Source: Aquimarina sp. AU58 (GTDB taxonomy: Bacteria; Bacteroidota; Bacteroidia; Flavobacteriales; Flavobacteriaceae). From it: a stretch of 64,000 nucleotides of DNA. The position numbers were made by a program, and so were the translations under genes. The DNA is taken from positions 1,240,001 through 1,304,000 of the forward strand of contig NZ_OMPD01000014.1 in NCBI RefSeq assembly GCF_900312745.1. The letters run 5' to 3'. Below the pieces are notes generated by a model. It saw only the letters and a program-made list of their open reading frames with translations. It had not been told where the DNA came from and ran no database searches. This document shows positions 10,901 to 19,340 of the stretch, piece by piece (position 1 is the first letter of the stretch; every line of letters starts with the position of its first letter).

Positions 10901-12182
10901 GTGCTCCGGTTGCACCAGTTGTTCCTTGCGCTCCGGTTGCTCCTTGTGCTCCAGTAGGTCCTTGTGCTCCAGTTGCACCAGTTGTTCCTTGTGCTCCAGT
11001 TGCACCAGTTGTTCCTTGTGCTCCGGTTGCACCAGTTGTTCCTTGCGCACCAGTTGCTCCAGTTGTTCCTTGTGCACCGGTTGCACCAGTTGCTCCTTGT
11101 GCACCGGTTGCACCAGTTGTTCCTTGCGCTCCGGTTGCTCCGGTTGTTCCTTGTGCACCGGTTGCACCAGTTGTTCCTTGCGCTCCGGTTGCACCAGTTG
11201 TTCCTTGCGCTCCGGTTGCTCCGGTTGTTCCTTGTGCACCGGTTGCTCCAGTTGTTCCTTGCGCTCCAGTTGCACCAGTAGGTCCTTGTGCACCGGTTGT
11301 TCCTTGTGCTCCAGTGGCACCAGTTGTTCCTTGTGCACCGGTTGCTCCTTGTGCTCCAGTAGGTCCTTGTGCTCCAGTTGCACCAGTTGTTCCTTGTGCT
11401 CCAGTTGTTCCTTGTGCTCCGGTTGCACCAGTTGTTCCTTGCGCACCAGTTGCACCAGTTGTTCCTTGTGCACCGGTTGCTCCGGTTGTTCCTTGTGCAC
11501 CGGTTGCTCCAGTTGTTCCTTGCGCACCAGTTGCACCAGTTGTTCCTTGCGCTCCGGTTGCACCAGTTGCTCCTTGCGCTCCGGTTGCTCCAGTTGTTCC
11601 TTGCGCACCAGTTGCTCCAGTTGTTCCTTGTGCTCCGGTTGCTCCTTGCGCTCCAGTTGCACCAGTTGTTCCTTGCGCTCCAGTGGCACCAGTAGGTCCT
11701 TGTGCACCGGTTGCTCCAGTTGTTCCTTGTGCTCCAGTGGCACCAGTTGTTCCTTGTGCTCCGGTTGCTCCTTGCGCTCCAGTGGCACCAGTAGGTCCTT
11801 GTGCTCCAGTTGGTCCTATAGGGCCAGCTGATATTAGAGAAGATAAATCAACCGATCCTCCATCTTCCAAACTTAAAATATTTGTTGTCGGATTAAAAGA
11901 TAATTGTTGATCATCGTTGCCAGTGCATAGACTTGACCAGCTATTATTGTTATATTGAAAGACGCAATTAACAGTTGTATTGTAGACTAATGCTCCATTT
12001 AAAGGAGTCATTGCATTCATTTGAGTTGTAGTAACTCTAGAGAGAACGAATGTCTTATTAGTACTTTCCAATTCTAAAATAGAAAAAGAATCTATTTGAT
12101 TGGGGTTATCACCTACTTTGACCTGAGCCTGAGTGGTTGCTAAAGATAAAAATAAGATTATGAGGGGTAATTTTATCTTCAT
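7962..12182 (-). CDS. Collagen-like secreted protein with about 375 Gly-X-Y triplets
   Basis: 1406 residues. Signal peptide [16 protein letters not shown]. Residues about 20-115 form an N-terminal head ([33 protein letters not shown]) of the type common on Bacteroidota fibre proteins. From residue 120 to about 1244 every third residue is Gly, almost entirely in GAT, GAQ, GTT and GPT triplets with rare GPQ, GNT, GPI and GVQ. No Lys, Arg, Asp, Glu or Cys appears in the triplet region until its final GDP. A beta-rich C-terminal domain of about 160 residues follows (with CGGDCPG and a final [10 protein letters not shown]), resembling a trimerising C1q/TNF-like or fibre-tip domain. First gene of a likely operon with the two surface genes downstream. 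Inferred to form a trimeric fibre at the cell surface. Confidence 0.9.
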   Translation of the reverse strand: MKIKLPLIILFLSLATTQAQVKVGDNPNQIDSFSILELESTNKTFVLSRVTTTQMNAMTPLNGALVYNTTVNCVFQYNNNSWSSLCTGNDDQQLSFNPTTNILSLEDGGSVDLSSLISAGPIGPTGAQGPTGATGAQGATGAQGTTGATGAQGTTGATGAQGPTGATGAQGTTGATGAQGATGAQGTTGATGAQGTTGATGAQGATGATGAQGTTGATGAQGTTGATGAQGTTGATGAQGTTGATGAQGTTGATGAQGTTGAQGTTGATGAQGPTGAQGATGAQGTTGATGAQGTTGAQGPTGATGAQGTTGATGAQGTTGATGAQGTTGATGAQGTTGATGAQGTTGATGAQGTTGATGAQGATGATGAQGTTGATGAQGTTGATGAQGTTGATGAQGTTGATGAQGPTGAQGATGAQGTTGATGAQGTTGATGAQGPTGATGAQGTTGAQGPTGATGAQGTTGAQGATGAQGTTGATGAQGTTGATGAQGPTGATGAQGTTGATGAQGATGAQGTTGATGAQGTTGATGAQGATGAQGPQGTTGATGAQGATGATGAQGATGAQGPTGATGAQGTTGATGAQGTTGATGAQGATGAQGPTGATGAQGTTGATGAQGTTGATGAQGATGAQGPQGTTGATGAQGTTGAQGPTGAQGATGAQGPTGATGAQGTTGAQGATGAQGTTGATGAQGPTGAQGTTGATGAQGTTGATGAQGPTGATGAQGTTGATGAQGTTGATGAQGTTGATGAQGATGAQGPTGATGAQGTTGATGAQGTTGATGAQGTTGATGAQGTTGATGAQGATGATGAQGTTGATGAQGPQGTTGAQGATGAQGTTGATGAQGTTGATGAQGATGAQGPTGATGAQGTTGATGAQGPTGATGAQGTTGNTGAQGATGAQGTTGATGAQGATGAQGTTGATGAQGTTGATGAQGATGAQGTTGATGAQGTTGATGAQGPTGATGAQGTTGATGAQGTTGATGAQGATGAQGTTGATGAQGPTGATGAQGTTGATGAQGPTGATGAQGTTGATGAQGTTGATGAQGATGAQGPTGATGAQGTTGAQGTTGATGAQGTTGAQGTTGATGAQGPTGAQGTTGATGAQGTTGATGAQGTTGATGAQGPTGATGAQGTTGATGAQGPTGATGAQGTTGATGAQGATGAQGPTGATGAQGTTGATGAQGPTGATGAQGTTGNTGPTGVQGPTGATGAIGAQGPTGVTGAQGPTGATGATGAQGPTGDPATNIVTNLTQNTGTGVITYTNENTPTADVQTANVVSTNTNNQITVGTDGGAFFISPVKAMGKVAGNGTAAKILNATVSRINEGDYQITFTTPMPDDDYIIQLAIVDCGGDCPGNTGANYDDPGITYYSQTTAGFRVNIGDSDNGTNQKDDIDLEFMFTVLDF
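8451..11825 (-). repeat. DNA repeat encoding the collagen triplets
   Basis: 3375 bp of degenerate tandem 9-bp-based repeats, mostly arranged as 18- and 27-bp units encoding GAQGTT and GATGAQGTT. Units differ largely at synonymous sites (GGA/GGT, GCA/GCG/GCT, ACT/ACA/ACC). The low complexity leaves several long reading frames without stops on both strands, which are artefacts. Length variation by recombination or assembly collapse is plausible here. Confidence 0.9.
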
Positions 12183-12315
12183 ATTTTACGTTTTATTTAC
12201 AATTAAAACTCAAATAAAGTATGCTTTAACCGTAATCTGTATATGGTTAAAACAGCCTTTATTCTTTTTTGGCATAAATATAAATTGATAATTTCTTAAA
12301 ATGTTATCAATTAGG

Positions 12316-12345
12316 CAAATATATGATTTTTTCGACAAAAAACAA
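12316..12345 (-). promoter_or_regulatory. Promoter of the collagen-like operon
   Basis: Read on the minus strand: TTG (12345-12343), 19-bp spacer, TATATTTG (12323-12316). This fits the Bacteroidota TTG-N17-23-TAnnTTTG consensus. The expected start near 12310 gives a leader of about 125 nt before the ATG at 12182. Confidence 0.55.
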
Positions 12346-12432
12346 TTTTTATCGCCAAAATACACACAAAAAAATATTTACAACTAGCTTTTGTTAAAAT
12401 TTAACGCGAAATTATCATAAAAAAATATTTAT

Positions 12433-12467
12433 TTGTTTTTTAGTTTAGAAGAAATCTAATACATTTG
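12433..12467 (+). promoter_or_regulatory. Promoter of tRNA-Gly
   Basis: TACATTTG at 12460-12467 matches the TAnnTTTG -7 box and ends 12 bp before the tRNA. A TTG at 12433-12435 lies 24 bp upstream, slightly longer than the usual spacer. Confidence 0.5.
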
Positions 12468-12479
12468 TCGCCGCACAAG

Positions 12480-12552
12480 GCGGGAGTAGCTCAGTTGGTA
12501 GAGCGTCAGCCTTCCAAGCTGAATGTCGCCAGTTCGAACCTGGTCTCCCGCT
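12480..12552 (+). tRNA. tRNA-Gly (anticodon UCC)
   Basis: 73 nt with a complete cloverleaf. The acceptor stem GCGGGAG pairs with CTCCCGC and the discriminator is U. The D arm reads AGCTCAGTTGGTAGAGC. The anticodon stem TCAGC/GCTGA encloses loop CTTCCAA, giving anticodon TCC, and the T arm contains GTTCGAAC. No CCA is encoded. It decodes GGA (and GGG), and GGA is the main Gly codon of the divergent collagen-like gene. Confidence 0.96.
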
Positions 12553-12554
12553 CT

Positions 12555-12586
12555 AAGGTTTCATCAGTAATGATGAAACCTTTTTT
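12555..12586 (+). terminator. Intrinsic terminator after tRNA-Gly
   Basis: Perfect 12-bp stem AAGGTTTCATCA / TGATGAAACCTT with a GTAA loop, followed by a T-run. It starts 3 bp after the tRNA. Confidence 0.88.
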
Positions 12587-12645
12587 ATTTAATAAATAGT
12601 TTTTAAGAATTTTATATTTTTAGAAAGATTCTGTACTACTGTTTT

Positions 12646-13587
12646 GTGTCATATGGATATAATATTTTGAAGAAGTTTAGTTTTTGGATAAAATTTTTGG
12701 GTGTGATTCTGTTTTGCCTTTTGATATATAAGGTGGGGTGGGAAGATACATTAGAATCTATAAAAAAAGTTTCTATTGCACATTTGTTAGTAGCAATAGT
12801 TATTTTTTGGATTGCTTTTTATCTAAAAAGTGTAAGGTGGAAAATCATTTCCAATTCTTTTGGAATACCATTACATAGCTACCAAGCACTTAAGATTTTT
12901 TTTATTGGTCTTTTTCTTGCGAATATTACTCCTGGGAAATTAGGCGACTTTGGTAGGTTGTTTTATATTAAGGACCAGTTGCCTAATCAGAAGGTTGGAT
13001 GGTCTAGTCTTATTATGGATCGCATTTTTGATTTGATTTGCTTGGTTTTTTTTAGTTTAATAGCACTTTTTTATTATCAAATTAATTTTAATGTTTTAAA
13101 ATCCCCAGATAATTATTCGTCTGTGCTACTAATAGGTATAGTGTTGTTATTACTGTTTTTTGTCCTTTTTATATTTCGAAAGAAAATTAAAAAATATATT
13201 TTACCATGGTGGGAAGCTTTTAATTCTCATACTCTTGGTATTAAAGGATTCTTACTAGCCATAGGAATTACCTGTCTAAGTATGATATTGATATATGGTG
13301 TTTTTAATTATATAGCATGGAGTATGGGTATACCTATTAATCATTTAGGTTTGTTTTTAGGAGTCTTTATTTTAGGATTGCTAACATTACTTCCAATTAC
13401 TGTTTTAGGAATAGGAGTACGTGAAACTTCGCTAGTTGTAATTTTTCAGTTATACGGCCTTCCTTCTCAAGATGCTATCGCACTATCTCTTATAATATTT
13501 CTATTACAGCTTTTATCTTTTATTCCCGGAGCCATTTGGTTTTATCTTTCGCCAATTCAATTAAGTCAATTAAGAGAATTAAAGTAG
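12646..13587 (+). CDS. Flippase-like multi-pass membrane protein (lysylphosphatidylglycerol synthase TM region family)
   Basis: 313 residues with about eight membrane helices. The motif NITPGKLGDFGR near residues 87-98, followed by SSLIMDRIFDLICL, is the hallmark of the UPF0104/AglD/MprF-type transmembrane family, and a second signature LGIGVRETSLVV lies near residue 255. Members act in transfer or flipping of lipid-linked sugars or lipids, so a role in the adjacent glycan pathway is inferred. The start is a GTG at 12646, since no in-frame ATG precedes the first helix; a TTG at 12667 is an alternative. It converges with the next gene with a 2-bp gap. Confidence 0.82.
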   Translation: MSYGYNILKKFSFWIKFLGVILFCLLIYKVGWEDTLESIKKVSIAHLLVAIVIFWIAFYLKSVRWKIISNSFGIPLHSYQALKIFFIGLFLANITPGKLGDFGRLFYIKDQLPNQKVGWSSLIMDRIFDLICLVFFSLIALFYYQINFNVLKSPDNYSSVLLIGIVLLLLFFVLFIFRKKIKKYILPWWEAFNSHTLGIKGFLLAIGITCLSMILIYGVFNYIAWSMGIPINHLGLFLGVFILGLLTLLPITVLGIGVRETSLVVIFQLYGLPSQDAIALSLIIFLLQLLSFIPGAIWFYLSPIQLSQLRELK

Positions 13588-13589
13588 GT

Positions 13590-14690
13590 TTATTGAGATA
13601 GCCTTTCATTATCCTGTATGTCCATCCACATAGCAAATAGTAAAGATTGAAACCCTGAAATGGTTAAGAAAATGAAAATTATAAGATAATCGGTTGGAGT
13701 TTTAGAATCTGGGATGAAAAAGTTTACTAATAAATGATATAAGAAATACATATTGATTATTCCAATAATAAATGAAATCCAATACAATAAAAATAGTGGA
13801 TGGAAACTTCTAATCAAATATTTGGTATGTAACCGCTTAAAGAAGCAACGAATTAACAAGAATAATATAGGAAAAGAAACTTTAATAACATTTAATTTTG
13901 ATTGTTCGCCAACACCATAAACAGGTTTTATCTTTACTTCACGAATTGTACAGAAAGCAATATTGAGTTTTACTAATACATCATTAGGCATTCCGTATCT
14001 TTTATAAATGTTATATAATGGAATTGAATTTAAAGCGTGATTTGACATAGCTGTATATCCGCTTTGAGTATCAGATATTCCCCAATACCCCGAAACAATT
14101 TTGGTAAGGATGCTTAATACTGAATTTCCTAAAAAGCGAACTCTTGGAATAATAACCCAAGCACTTTTGTGAATTAATCGATTTCCTTTTACATAATCGA
14201 TTTCTTCTTTTACAACAGGATTACAAATAGATTCAAGTTCATTTGGATCCATTTGCCCATCACCATTCATTACTACAGCGCAATCGATATCATGATCTTT
14301 GCACCATTTATATCCTGTGGCAACAGCTGCTCCAACTCCTCCATTTTTTAAATGTTTAATAACTATAATTTTTTCTTCGTCAGGATTTTTATTTAAAATT
14401 TCAATAGGGGGAAATCTTTTTAATTCTTCTATATTTTTTTGGTGCACCTCAATATCAGCTCTATTATATATGGTTGGAACTATTTCTTTTTGAAGATTAG
14501 AGGTTAGTTTTAAAGCTGAAGTATTATTTTTTAAATATTTAATAACAACCTCTACTGTTTGGTCTTTGGATACATCATCCACAATGATAATACGATCAAC
14601 AAAGTCTGGCATACTGTCAAGGACCATTGTTATTTGAGTAGCTTCATTGTAACAAGGAATTACTACACCTATTGTTTTGTTATTAAGCAT
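13590..14690 (-). CDS. Family 2 glycosyltransferase with C-terminal membrane helices
   Basis: 366 residues. The GT-A fold begins IGVVIPCYNEATQ with IIIVDDVSKDQT near residue 37. The acceptor-side acid motif VVMNGDGQMDP lies near residues 140-150 and the conserved DTQSGYTAM near 208. Two or three hydrophobic helices occupy residues about 285-360 and would anchor it to the inner membrane. This resembles dolichol/undecaprenyl-phosphate mannosyl or glucosyl transferases that make lipid-linked sugar donors. It lies 23 bp downstream of the GT-C/TPR gene on the same strand, consistent with supplying its donor; that pairing is inference. Confidence 0.87.
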   Translation of the reverse strand: MLNNKTIGVVIPCYNEATQITMVLDSMPDFVDRIIIVDDVSKDQTVEVVIKYLKNNTSALKLTSNLQKEIVPTIYNRADIEVHQKNIEELKRFPPIEILNKNPDEEKIIVIKHLKNGGVGAAVATGYKWCKDHDIDCAVVMNGDGQMDPNELESICNPVVKEEIDYVKGNRLIHKSAWVIIPRVRFLGNSVLSILTKIVSGYWGISDTQSGYTAMSNHALNSIPLYNIYKRYGMPNDVLVKLNIAFCTIREVKIKPVYGVGEQSKLNVIKVSFPILFLLIRCFFKRLHTKYLIRSFHPLFLLYWISFIIGIINMYFLYHLLVNFFIPDSKTPTDYLIIFIFLTISGFQSLLFAMWMDIQDNERLSQ

Positions 14691-14713
14691 TATTTATTGT
14701 TTTTATTTTTTGA

Positions 14714-16681
14714 TTAATTGTTAATGTTATCTGTTGCCCATTTTAAGTTGTTTTTTGCTAATTGATAATCAGGATTGATTTCTAATGCTTTTTTACAGGC
14801 TTCAGCTCCAAGTTTCCATTGCTCCATTTGATTATGGGCAGAACATATATTGTTATAGGCAAGAGCATTATTAGGGTCTATTTTTAATAATTCTTTGCAA
14901 GTAGAAATTACCAATTTATATTTTTTGTCTTTATAATATATAAGGCTTAGATTGATATAAGATTCAATGTCAGGATTTGTTTTTATTTTTTTTAATAAGA
15001 TTTTTATCTCTTTTTCAGAGGTTACAATCTTATTTGAGATTTGTTTTAATAATTCCTTAGATAGAATATGATTTGGACTTTTAACTAATGCTTTTTTTAA
15101 ATATACTTCGGCTTCATTGTATTTTTTTTGTTCAGAAAGATATCGTCCATAATAATATTCTGCAGCTGGTGCACTAGAGTTTAGTTGTATTGCAGACTTA
15201 AAATAACGTTCTGCTATGGGATATTCTTTTTTTGCTCCATGTACAATGCCTAAATTGATGTGTAAAATATAATAATTAGGAATCAATTTATCTGCTTTGT
15301 TGAAATATTCTAATGCGACATCAAATTTCCCTTTTTCCATTTGAGTTAGGCCATAATTCATTTGTCCTCTTCCGTTTTTAGGACTTTTCTTTGTAACATC
15401 TAACCATAGTGATTCTTCAGAGTTCCATATTTTACTCCTTTGAAATGTACCATATCCATGACCGATAAGGATTATCGATAGTACAGTTGCAATGCCGATA
15501 GTATATTTTTTACCTTTTTCAAATACATTATACTTTTTTAGAATAATTAATATTCCCCATGGAACAGCAATAAAGAGACCGATAAAAGGAAAGAACATAC
15601 GGTGATCATTTGCAGTCTGAAATAGAGGGTTTAGAGAAGTTGGTATTAGGGCAATAAAAAACCAGAGAATACCAAAAGCAATTGGTCTTAGTTCTTTTTT
15701 GAAAGCAGTTTTTATCATTAAAAATAGCATTCCTAAAATGATCAATACCCCTAAAAGTATTTTGAAATTGTACCAAGGTTTTATAATAGTAATATCAGGA
15801 TCTGCACTAAGGTTAATTGGAAGAATAAAATTACCAAGATAGTGTATGATTACATAACATTGGGTGCTAATATATTCAAACCTTGTTACTACATAATTAG
15901 TAGAATCTGTTGACTCCGGAGTTAAATAATATTGATTGAAAATAAAAAGAGAAGTAGTGATAATAGCGGTTGGAGCAATTTTTTTAAATACCTCAATTAT
16001 TTTCTGTTTAGTATCTGTTTTGAAATCAGTAAGTAATGAATGATTTTCGAAAAGGATAATATAGGCGAGTAGTATTGGAAAAACCATAACTCCGGTTTGT
16101 TTTGTCCAGATACCAATAATCATAGGGATTAAATATAAATGCCATTTTTTTCCGAAAGGATAAATGTATAAAAGTAACGAGGCTACGGTACATAAAGAGG
16201 AAAAAGAATCAGAGCGAGCACAGATATAATTAATAGTTTCTGCATTGGCAGTATGGAGTGCAAACCAAGCGGTTGCAAAAAGTGCTGTGACTCCAATCCA
16301 CTGATATTTTCCCAGGGATTTTTCGTAAATATGTTTAGTTAATCGAAACATTAAAATAATTAGAACCAAAAACCAAAAAAAGATGTGATAATGATAATAT
16401 TTAGAATTTAATCCATTTGCCAATGCATAATCAATAGCATTCATCAATGTAATTACAGGTCTGTATGATCTATTGGCAGGAAGAGAGCTAAAAGTATCGG
16501 CATTTGAGAAAAAACTCGTCCAATTGTCTAAACTTCGTATGGATTCATTTTCGGTAATGGTATGATAATCATCAAAAAAAAATGGATTGTCAAAATGATT
16601 TAGATATACCAATAGAGTGATAAATAGTATGATGACTAAAGATTTAAACTCAAAGCTTTTTGAAGTAAAATTTTTAAACAT
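14714..16681 (-). CDS. GT-C (PMT/TMTC-like) glycosyltransferase with C-terminal TPR repeats
   Basis: 655 residues. Residues 1 to about 430 form ten or so membrane helices. The first external loop carries NPFFFDDYHTITEN, the paired-Asp motif expected of PMT-type GT-C enzymes, then SYRPVITL. Residues about 440-655 are TPR repeats (GQMNYGLTQMEKGKFDVALEYF and others). The architecture parallels the TMTC O-mannosyltransferases, where TPRs bind the acceptor protein. The last 50 residues are nearly identical to those of the protein encoded at 22935-25160. Substrate unknown. Confidence 0.82.
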   Translation of the reverse strand: MFKNFTSKSFEFKSLVIILFITLLVYLNHFDNPFFFDDYHTITENESIRSLDNWTSFFSNADTFSSLPANRSYRPVITLMNAIDYALANGLNSKYYHYHIFFWFLVLIILMFRLTKHIYEKSLGKYQWIGVTALFATAWFALHTANAETINYICARSDSFSSLCTVASLLLYIYPFGKKWHLYLIPMIIGIWTKQTGVMVFPILLAYIILFENHSLLTDFKTDTKQKIIEVFKKIAPTAIITTSLFIFNQYYLTPESTDSTNYVVTRFEYISTQCYVIIHYLGNFILPINLSADPDITIIKPWYNFKILLGVLIILGMLFLMIKTAFKKELRPIAFGILWFFIALIPTSLNPLFQTANDHRMFFPFIGLFIAVPWGILIILKKYNVFEKGKKYTIGIATVLSIILIGHGYGTFQRSKIWNSEESLWLDVTKKSPKNGRGQMNYGLTQMEKGKFDVALEYFNKADKLIPNYYILHINLGIVHGAKKEYPIAERYFKSAIQLNSSAPAAEYYYGRYLSEQKKYNEAEVYLKKALVKSPNHILSKELLKQISNKIVTSEKEIKILLKKIKTNPDIESYINLSLIYYKDKKYKLVISTCKELLKIDPNNALAYNNICSAHNQMEQWKLGAEACKKALEINPDYQLAKNNLKWATDNINN

Positions 16682-17116
16682 ATACCTGTCGAATTATATA
16701 AAATTAGGGTACAATTATTTTGGTATTTATAACCTTAATTCAAAATTAATTATTACTAATTTAAATTAAGGAATTATGACTAAATATAATAGTTTTATAT
16801 TGTTTTTGTTATTGGAGAAATAAATATTTCAAAAAATTAAAAATTAAAGAAATGTAAATGTTTTGTTATTAATGTGTTAAAGAGAAGTAATATTTTCATT
16901 TTTGTAATCTATAATTATGAATGTAGTGATAGAAAATTAATAGTATTATATTTGGACGTTAAATAATGAATAACTTGTTTTACCTTTTTAATGCGCTAAG
17001 AAAAAGAGTTGGTTTTGAAAGAAATATACTAATGATAAAAATTCTTGTAAGCCAAATTTTTCTGCATTAAATTATTTCGAAAAAACAATATATGTATAGT
17101 ATTTAAATTATAATAT
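16682..17116. other. Divergent intergenic region of the glycan locus
   Basis: 435 bp, very AT-rich, between the GT-C/TPR gene (minus) and the WbqC operon (plus). A TATATTTG -7-type box lies at 16947-16954 on the plus strand without a well-placed TTG. It could start the WbqC operon with a leader of about 155 nt. A 34-codon ORF (16966-17070) follows that box but has no supporting feature. Confidence 0.35.
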
Positions 17117-17812
17117 TTGAAAAAAAAAATAGCAATATCTCAATCAAATTATATTCCCTGGAAAGGGTATTTTGACATGATCAATATGGTTGATGTATTT
17201 GTGTTGTATGATGAAGTTCAATACACAAAAAATGATTGGCGGAATCGAAATATTTTAAAAACTAATAAGGGGTTAGAATGGATTACTATTCCTGTTAAGC
17301 AAAATAATCTTGATCAGAGAGTTGATGAAACCAAAGTTTTTTTACCCAAATGGAATGTAAAGCATTGGAAAACCTTACAGGCCGTATATGGGAAAGCTCC
17401 TTTTTTTAGAAAATATAGAGAGCGATTTGAAAAATTATATTTAGAAATAGATACTTTATTGCTTAGTGAAATTAACAAGAAATTTATTCATGAAATTTGC
17501 GATATTTTAGATATTAAGACGCCTATAATTAGCAGCACAGAGCTTTTTCTTGTTGGAGATGCAAATGAAAGATTAATCGATGCTTGTAAAAAGTTAGAAG
17601 CAAAAACTTATGTTTCAGGGCCCACTGCAAAGACTTATATCAAAAATGCTCTTTTTTATGAAAATTCTATAGAGATAGAATGGATAGATTATTCTGGATA
17701 TAAAGAATATAATCAAATGTCATCTCCTTTCGAACATGGAGTAAGTGTTTTGGATTTAATTTTTAATGAAGGTGAAAAAGCAAATTCATTTTTGAAAAGT
17801 TTTAATTCATGA
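17117..17812 (+). CDS. WbqC-like family protein
   Basis: 231 residues matching the WbqC family from the first residues: KIAISQSNYIPWKGYFDMI, then DVFVLYDEVQYTKNDWRNRN and WITIPVK, with later VSGPTAKTYI. WbqC proteins occur in O-antigen and capsule clusters, probably in amino-sugar modification, but their reaction is not well established. The start is a TTG at 17117: an in-frame stop lies two codons upstream and the first ATG would remove the conserved start of the family. First gene of a tightly packed operon; its stop overlaps the next start by 4 bp (ATGA). Confidence 0.86.
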   Translation: MKKKIAISQSNYIPWKGYFDMINMVDVFVLYDEVQYTKNDWRNRNILKTNKGLEWITIPVKQNNLDQRVDETKVFLPKWNVKHWKTLQAVYGKAPFFRKYRERFEKLYLEIDTLLLSEINKKFIHEICDILDIKTPIISSTELFLVGDANERLIDACKKLEAKTYVSGPTAKTYIKNALFYENSIEIEWIDYSGYKEYNQMSSPFEHGVSVLDLIFNEGEKANSFLKSFNS

Positions 17813-18738
17813 AGTTATCAATCGTCACCACTCTGTATAAATCTGAACGCTTTGTTAAAGAGTTTTATGAAAGAGTTCAAAAAGTTGCACAGAAACTTAC
17901 GGAAGATTATGAGATTGTATTTGTAAATGATGGTTCTCCTGATCATTCAAATCTAGAAGTTTTAGAAATTAGAAATTTTGATTCAAAAGTTAAACTTATA
18001 GAGTTATCCAGAAATTTTGGGCATCATAAGGCGGTAATGACAGGATTAAGGTATGCTACTGGAGATTATGTGTTTTTGCTAGATTCTGATTTGGAAGAAG
18101 AACCAGAGCTACTTACCATTTTTTATAAAGAAATGAGTGAACAAAATGTTGATGTGGTATTCGGAGTACAAAAGACTAGGAAAGGTGGGTTTGTAGAACG
18201 AATAACAGGAAAGATATTTTATAAAATATTCAATAACCTTGCAGATGTTCCTATTGAGGAAAACATTTTGATGGCTAGATTAATGAGTAAACCATATATA
18301 GAGGCCTTAAAGGATTTTTCTGAGAGAGAGTTATTTCTTGGAGGCGTTTTTGCATTAGTTGGGTATACTCAGTTACCTGTTGAAGTCAAAAAACTTGGAA
18401 AAGGAACATCAACTTACAGTACCAGAAGGAAACTTGCATTATTAGTTAATGCAATTACTTCTTCGACTAAAAATTTATTGATTTATGTCTTTTATCTGGG
18501 TTTAATTATTAGTTTTTCATCCTTTGTGTTTACCATGTATTATTTAATATCCAATTTATTTTATAAGGATTACTTAGATGGTTGGACATCTCTCATCTTA
18601 TCTATTTGGTTTTTGAGTGGTTTAATTATTTTGAGTGTTGGTATATTAGGAATTTATTTGTCTAAAATTTTTGAAGAGACTAAACAACGACCGTTAACCA
18701 TTATTAAAAAAATTTATGATGAAACCAATACCAAATAA
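17809..18738 (+). CDS. Bactoprenol/dolichol-type family 2 glycosyltransferase (GtrB/ArnC-like)
   Basis: 309 residues. The GT-A domain includes LSIVTTLYKSERFVKEF, EIVFVNDGSPDHS, ELSRNFGHHKAVMTGL and the DxD-type LLDSDLEEEPE near residue 100. Two C-terminal membrane helices (about 225-250 and 265-290) are typical of GtrB/DPM1-type enzymes that move a sugar onto undecaprenyl phosphate. It overlaps WbqC by 4 bp and the methyltransferase by 23 bp, indicating translational coupling. Confidence 0.88.
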   Translation: MKLSIVTTLYKSERFVKEFYERVQKVAQKLTEDYEIVFVNDGSPDHSNLEVLEIRNFDSKVKLIELSRNFGHHKAVMTGLRYATGDYVFLLDSDLEEEPELLTIFYKEMSEQNVDVVFGVQKTRKGGFVERITGKIFYKIFNNLADVPIEENILMARLMSKPYIEALKDFSERELFLGGVFALVGYTQLPVEVKKLGKGTSTYSTRRKLALLVNAITSSTKNLLIYVFYLGLIISFSSFVFTMYYLISNLFYKDYLDGWTSLILSIWFLSGLIILSVGILGIYLSKIFEETKQRPLTIIKKIYDETNTK

Positions 18739-19333
18739 GAAGAAAATAGTTGATTATTATCAAAAACAGGTAGAAGAATATGGATTTGGAGCTAAAGGAA
18801 TGGATTGGAAGAATGAAGAGACTCAGGACTTGAGATTTGAAATAATTAATAGATATATAGATTTTTTTGGTAAGCCCTCTGTTCTTGATGTAGGATGTGG
18901 CGGTGGAGGATATTTGGGGTATTGTAAAAAAAAAGAACTTGATTTTATATATAAAGGAATCGATATAGTTCCTGATATGATTGATCAGGTTAATAGTATT
19001 TATGGTAATGATAAAGCTAAACTAATAAATGTTGAAAACGTTTCCGAAAATTTTGATTACGTTATAGCTTCTGGTACGTATAATGCAAAACTAGATTCAA
19101 AAACAAACGATTGGGAAATCTATGTTTTTGAATCAATCGAAAATATGTTTAAGATTAGTAATAAGAAAGTTATTTTAAATCTAATGACACCTCATGTAGA
19201 TTATGGATATGATCGATTGTATTATCCTGATTTAGGTAAGTTAACCTCTTTTATTGTTGAAAAAATGACGAGAAATTTTATCATTGACCATTCTTATGAT
19301 CTTTATGAACTAACGCTTGTGATACATAAATAA
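18716..19333 (+). CDS. Class I SAM-dependent methyltransferase of the glycan locus
   Basis: 205 residues. The SAM-binding motif VLDVGCGGGGYLGYC is near residues 56-70, with an acidic GIDIVPDMI following. The ATG at 18716 lies inside the previous gene; the adjacent ATG at 18719 is equally possible. Position within the glycan operon suggests a sugar or lipid-linked intermediate as substrate (inference). Confidence 0.83.
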   Translation: MMKPIPNKKKIVDYYQKQVEEYGFGAKGMDWKNEETQDLRFEIINRYIDFFGKPSVLDVGCGGGGYLGYCKKKELDFIYKGIDIVPDMIDQVNSIYGNDKAKLINVENVSENFDYVIASGTYNAKLDSKTNDWEIYVFESIENMFKISNKKVILNLMTPHVDYGYDRLYYPDLGKLTSFIVEKMTRNFIIDHSYDLYELTLVIHK

Positions 19334-19340
19334 TCGTTAT

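Noticed and set aside
8451..11825. Possible CRISPR-like or satellite DNA
   Set aside because: Units are contiguous, multiples of 9 bp and coding, with no spacer-repeat alternation and no cas genes.
8325..11910. Several very long ORFs (over 1000 codons) on both strands across the collagen repeat, Cys/Ser-, Pro/Val- or Glu/Lys-rich
   Set aside because: They are other frames of the stop-poor repeat. Only the minus-strand frame has a signal peptide, Gly every third residue and non-repetitive end domains.
16966..17070. 34-codon ORF behind a TATATTTG box in the glycan intergenic region
   Set aside because: No conservation, domain or paired feature supports it; the box may simply serve the WbqC operon.
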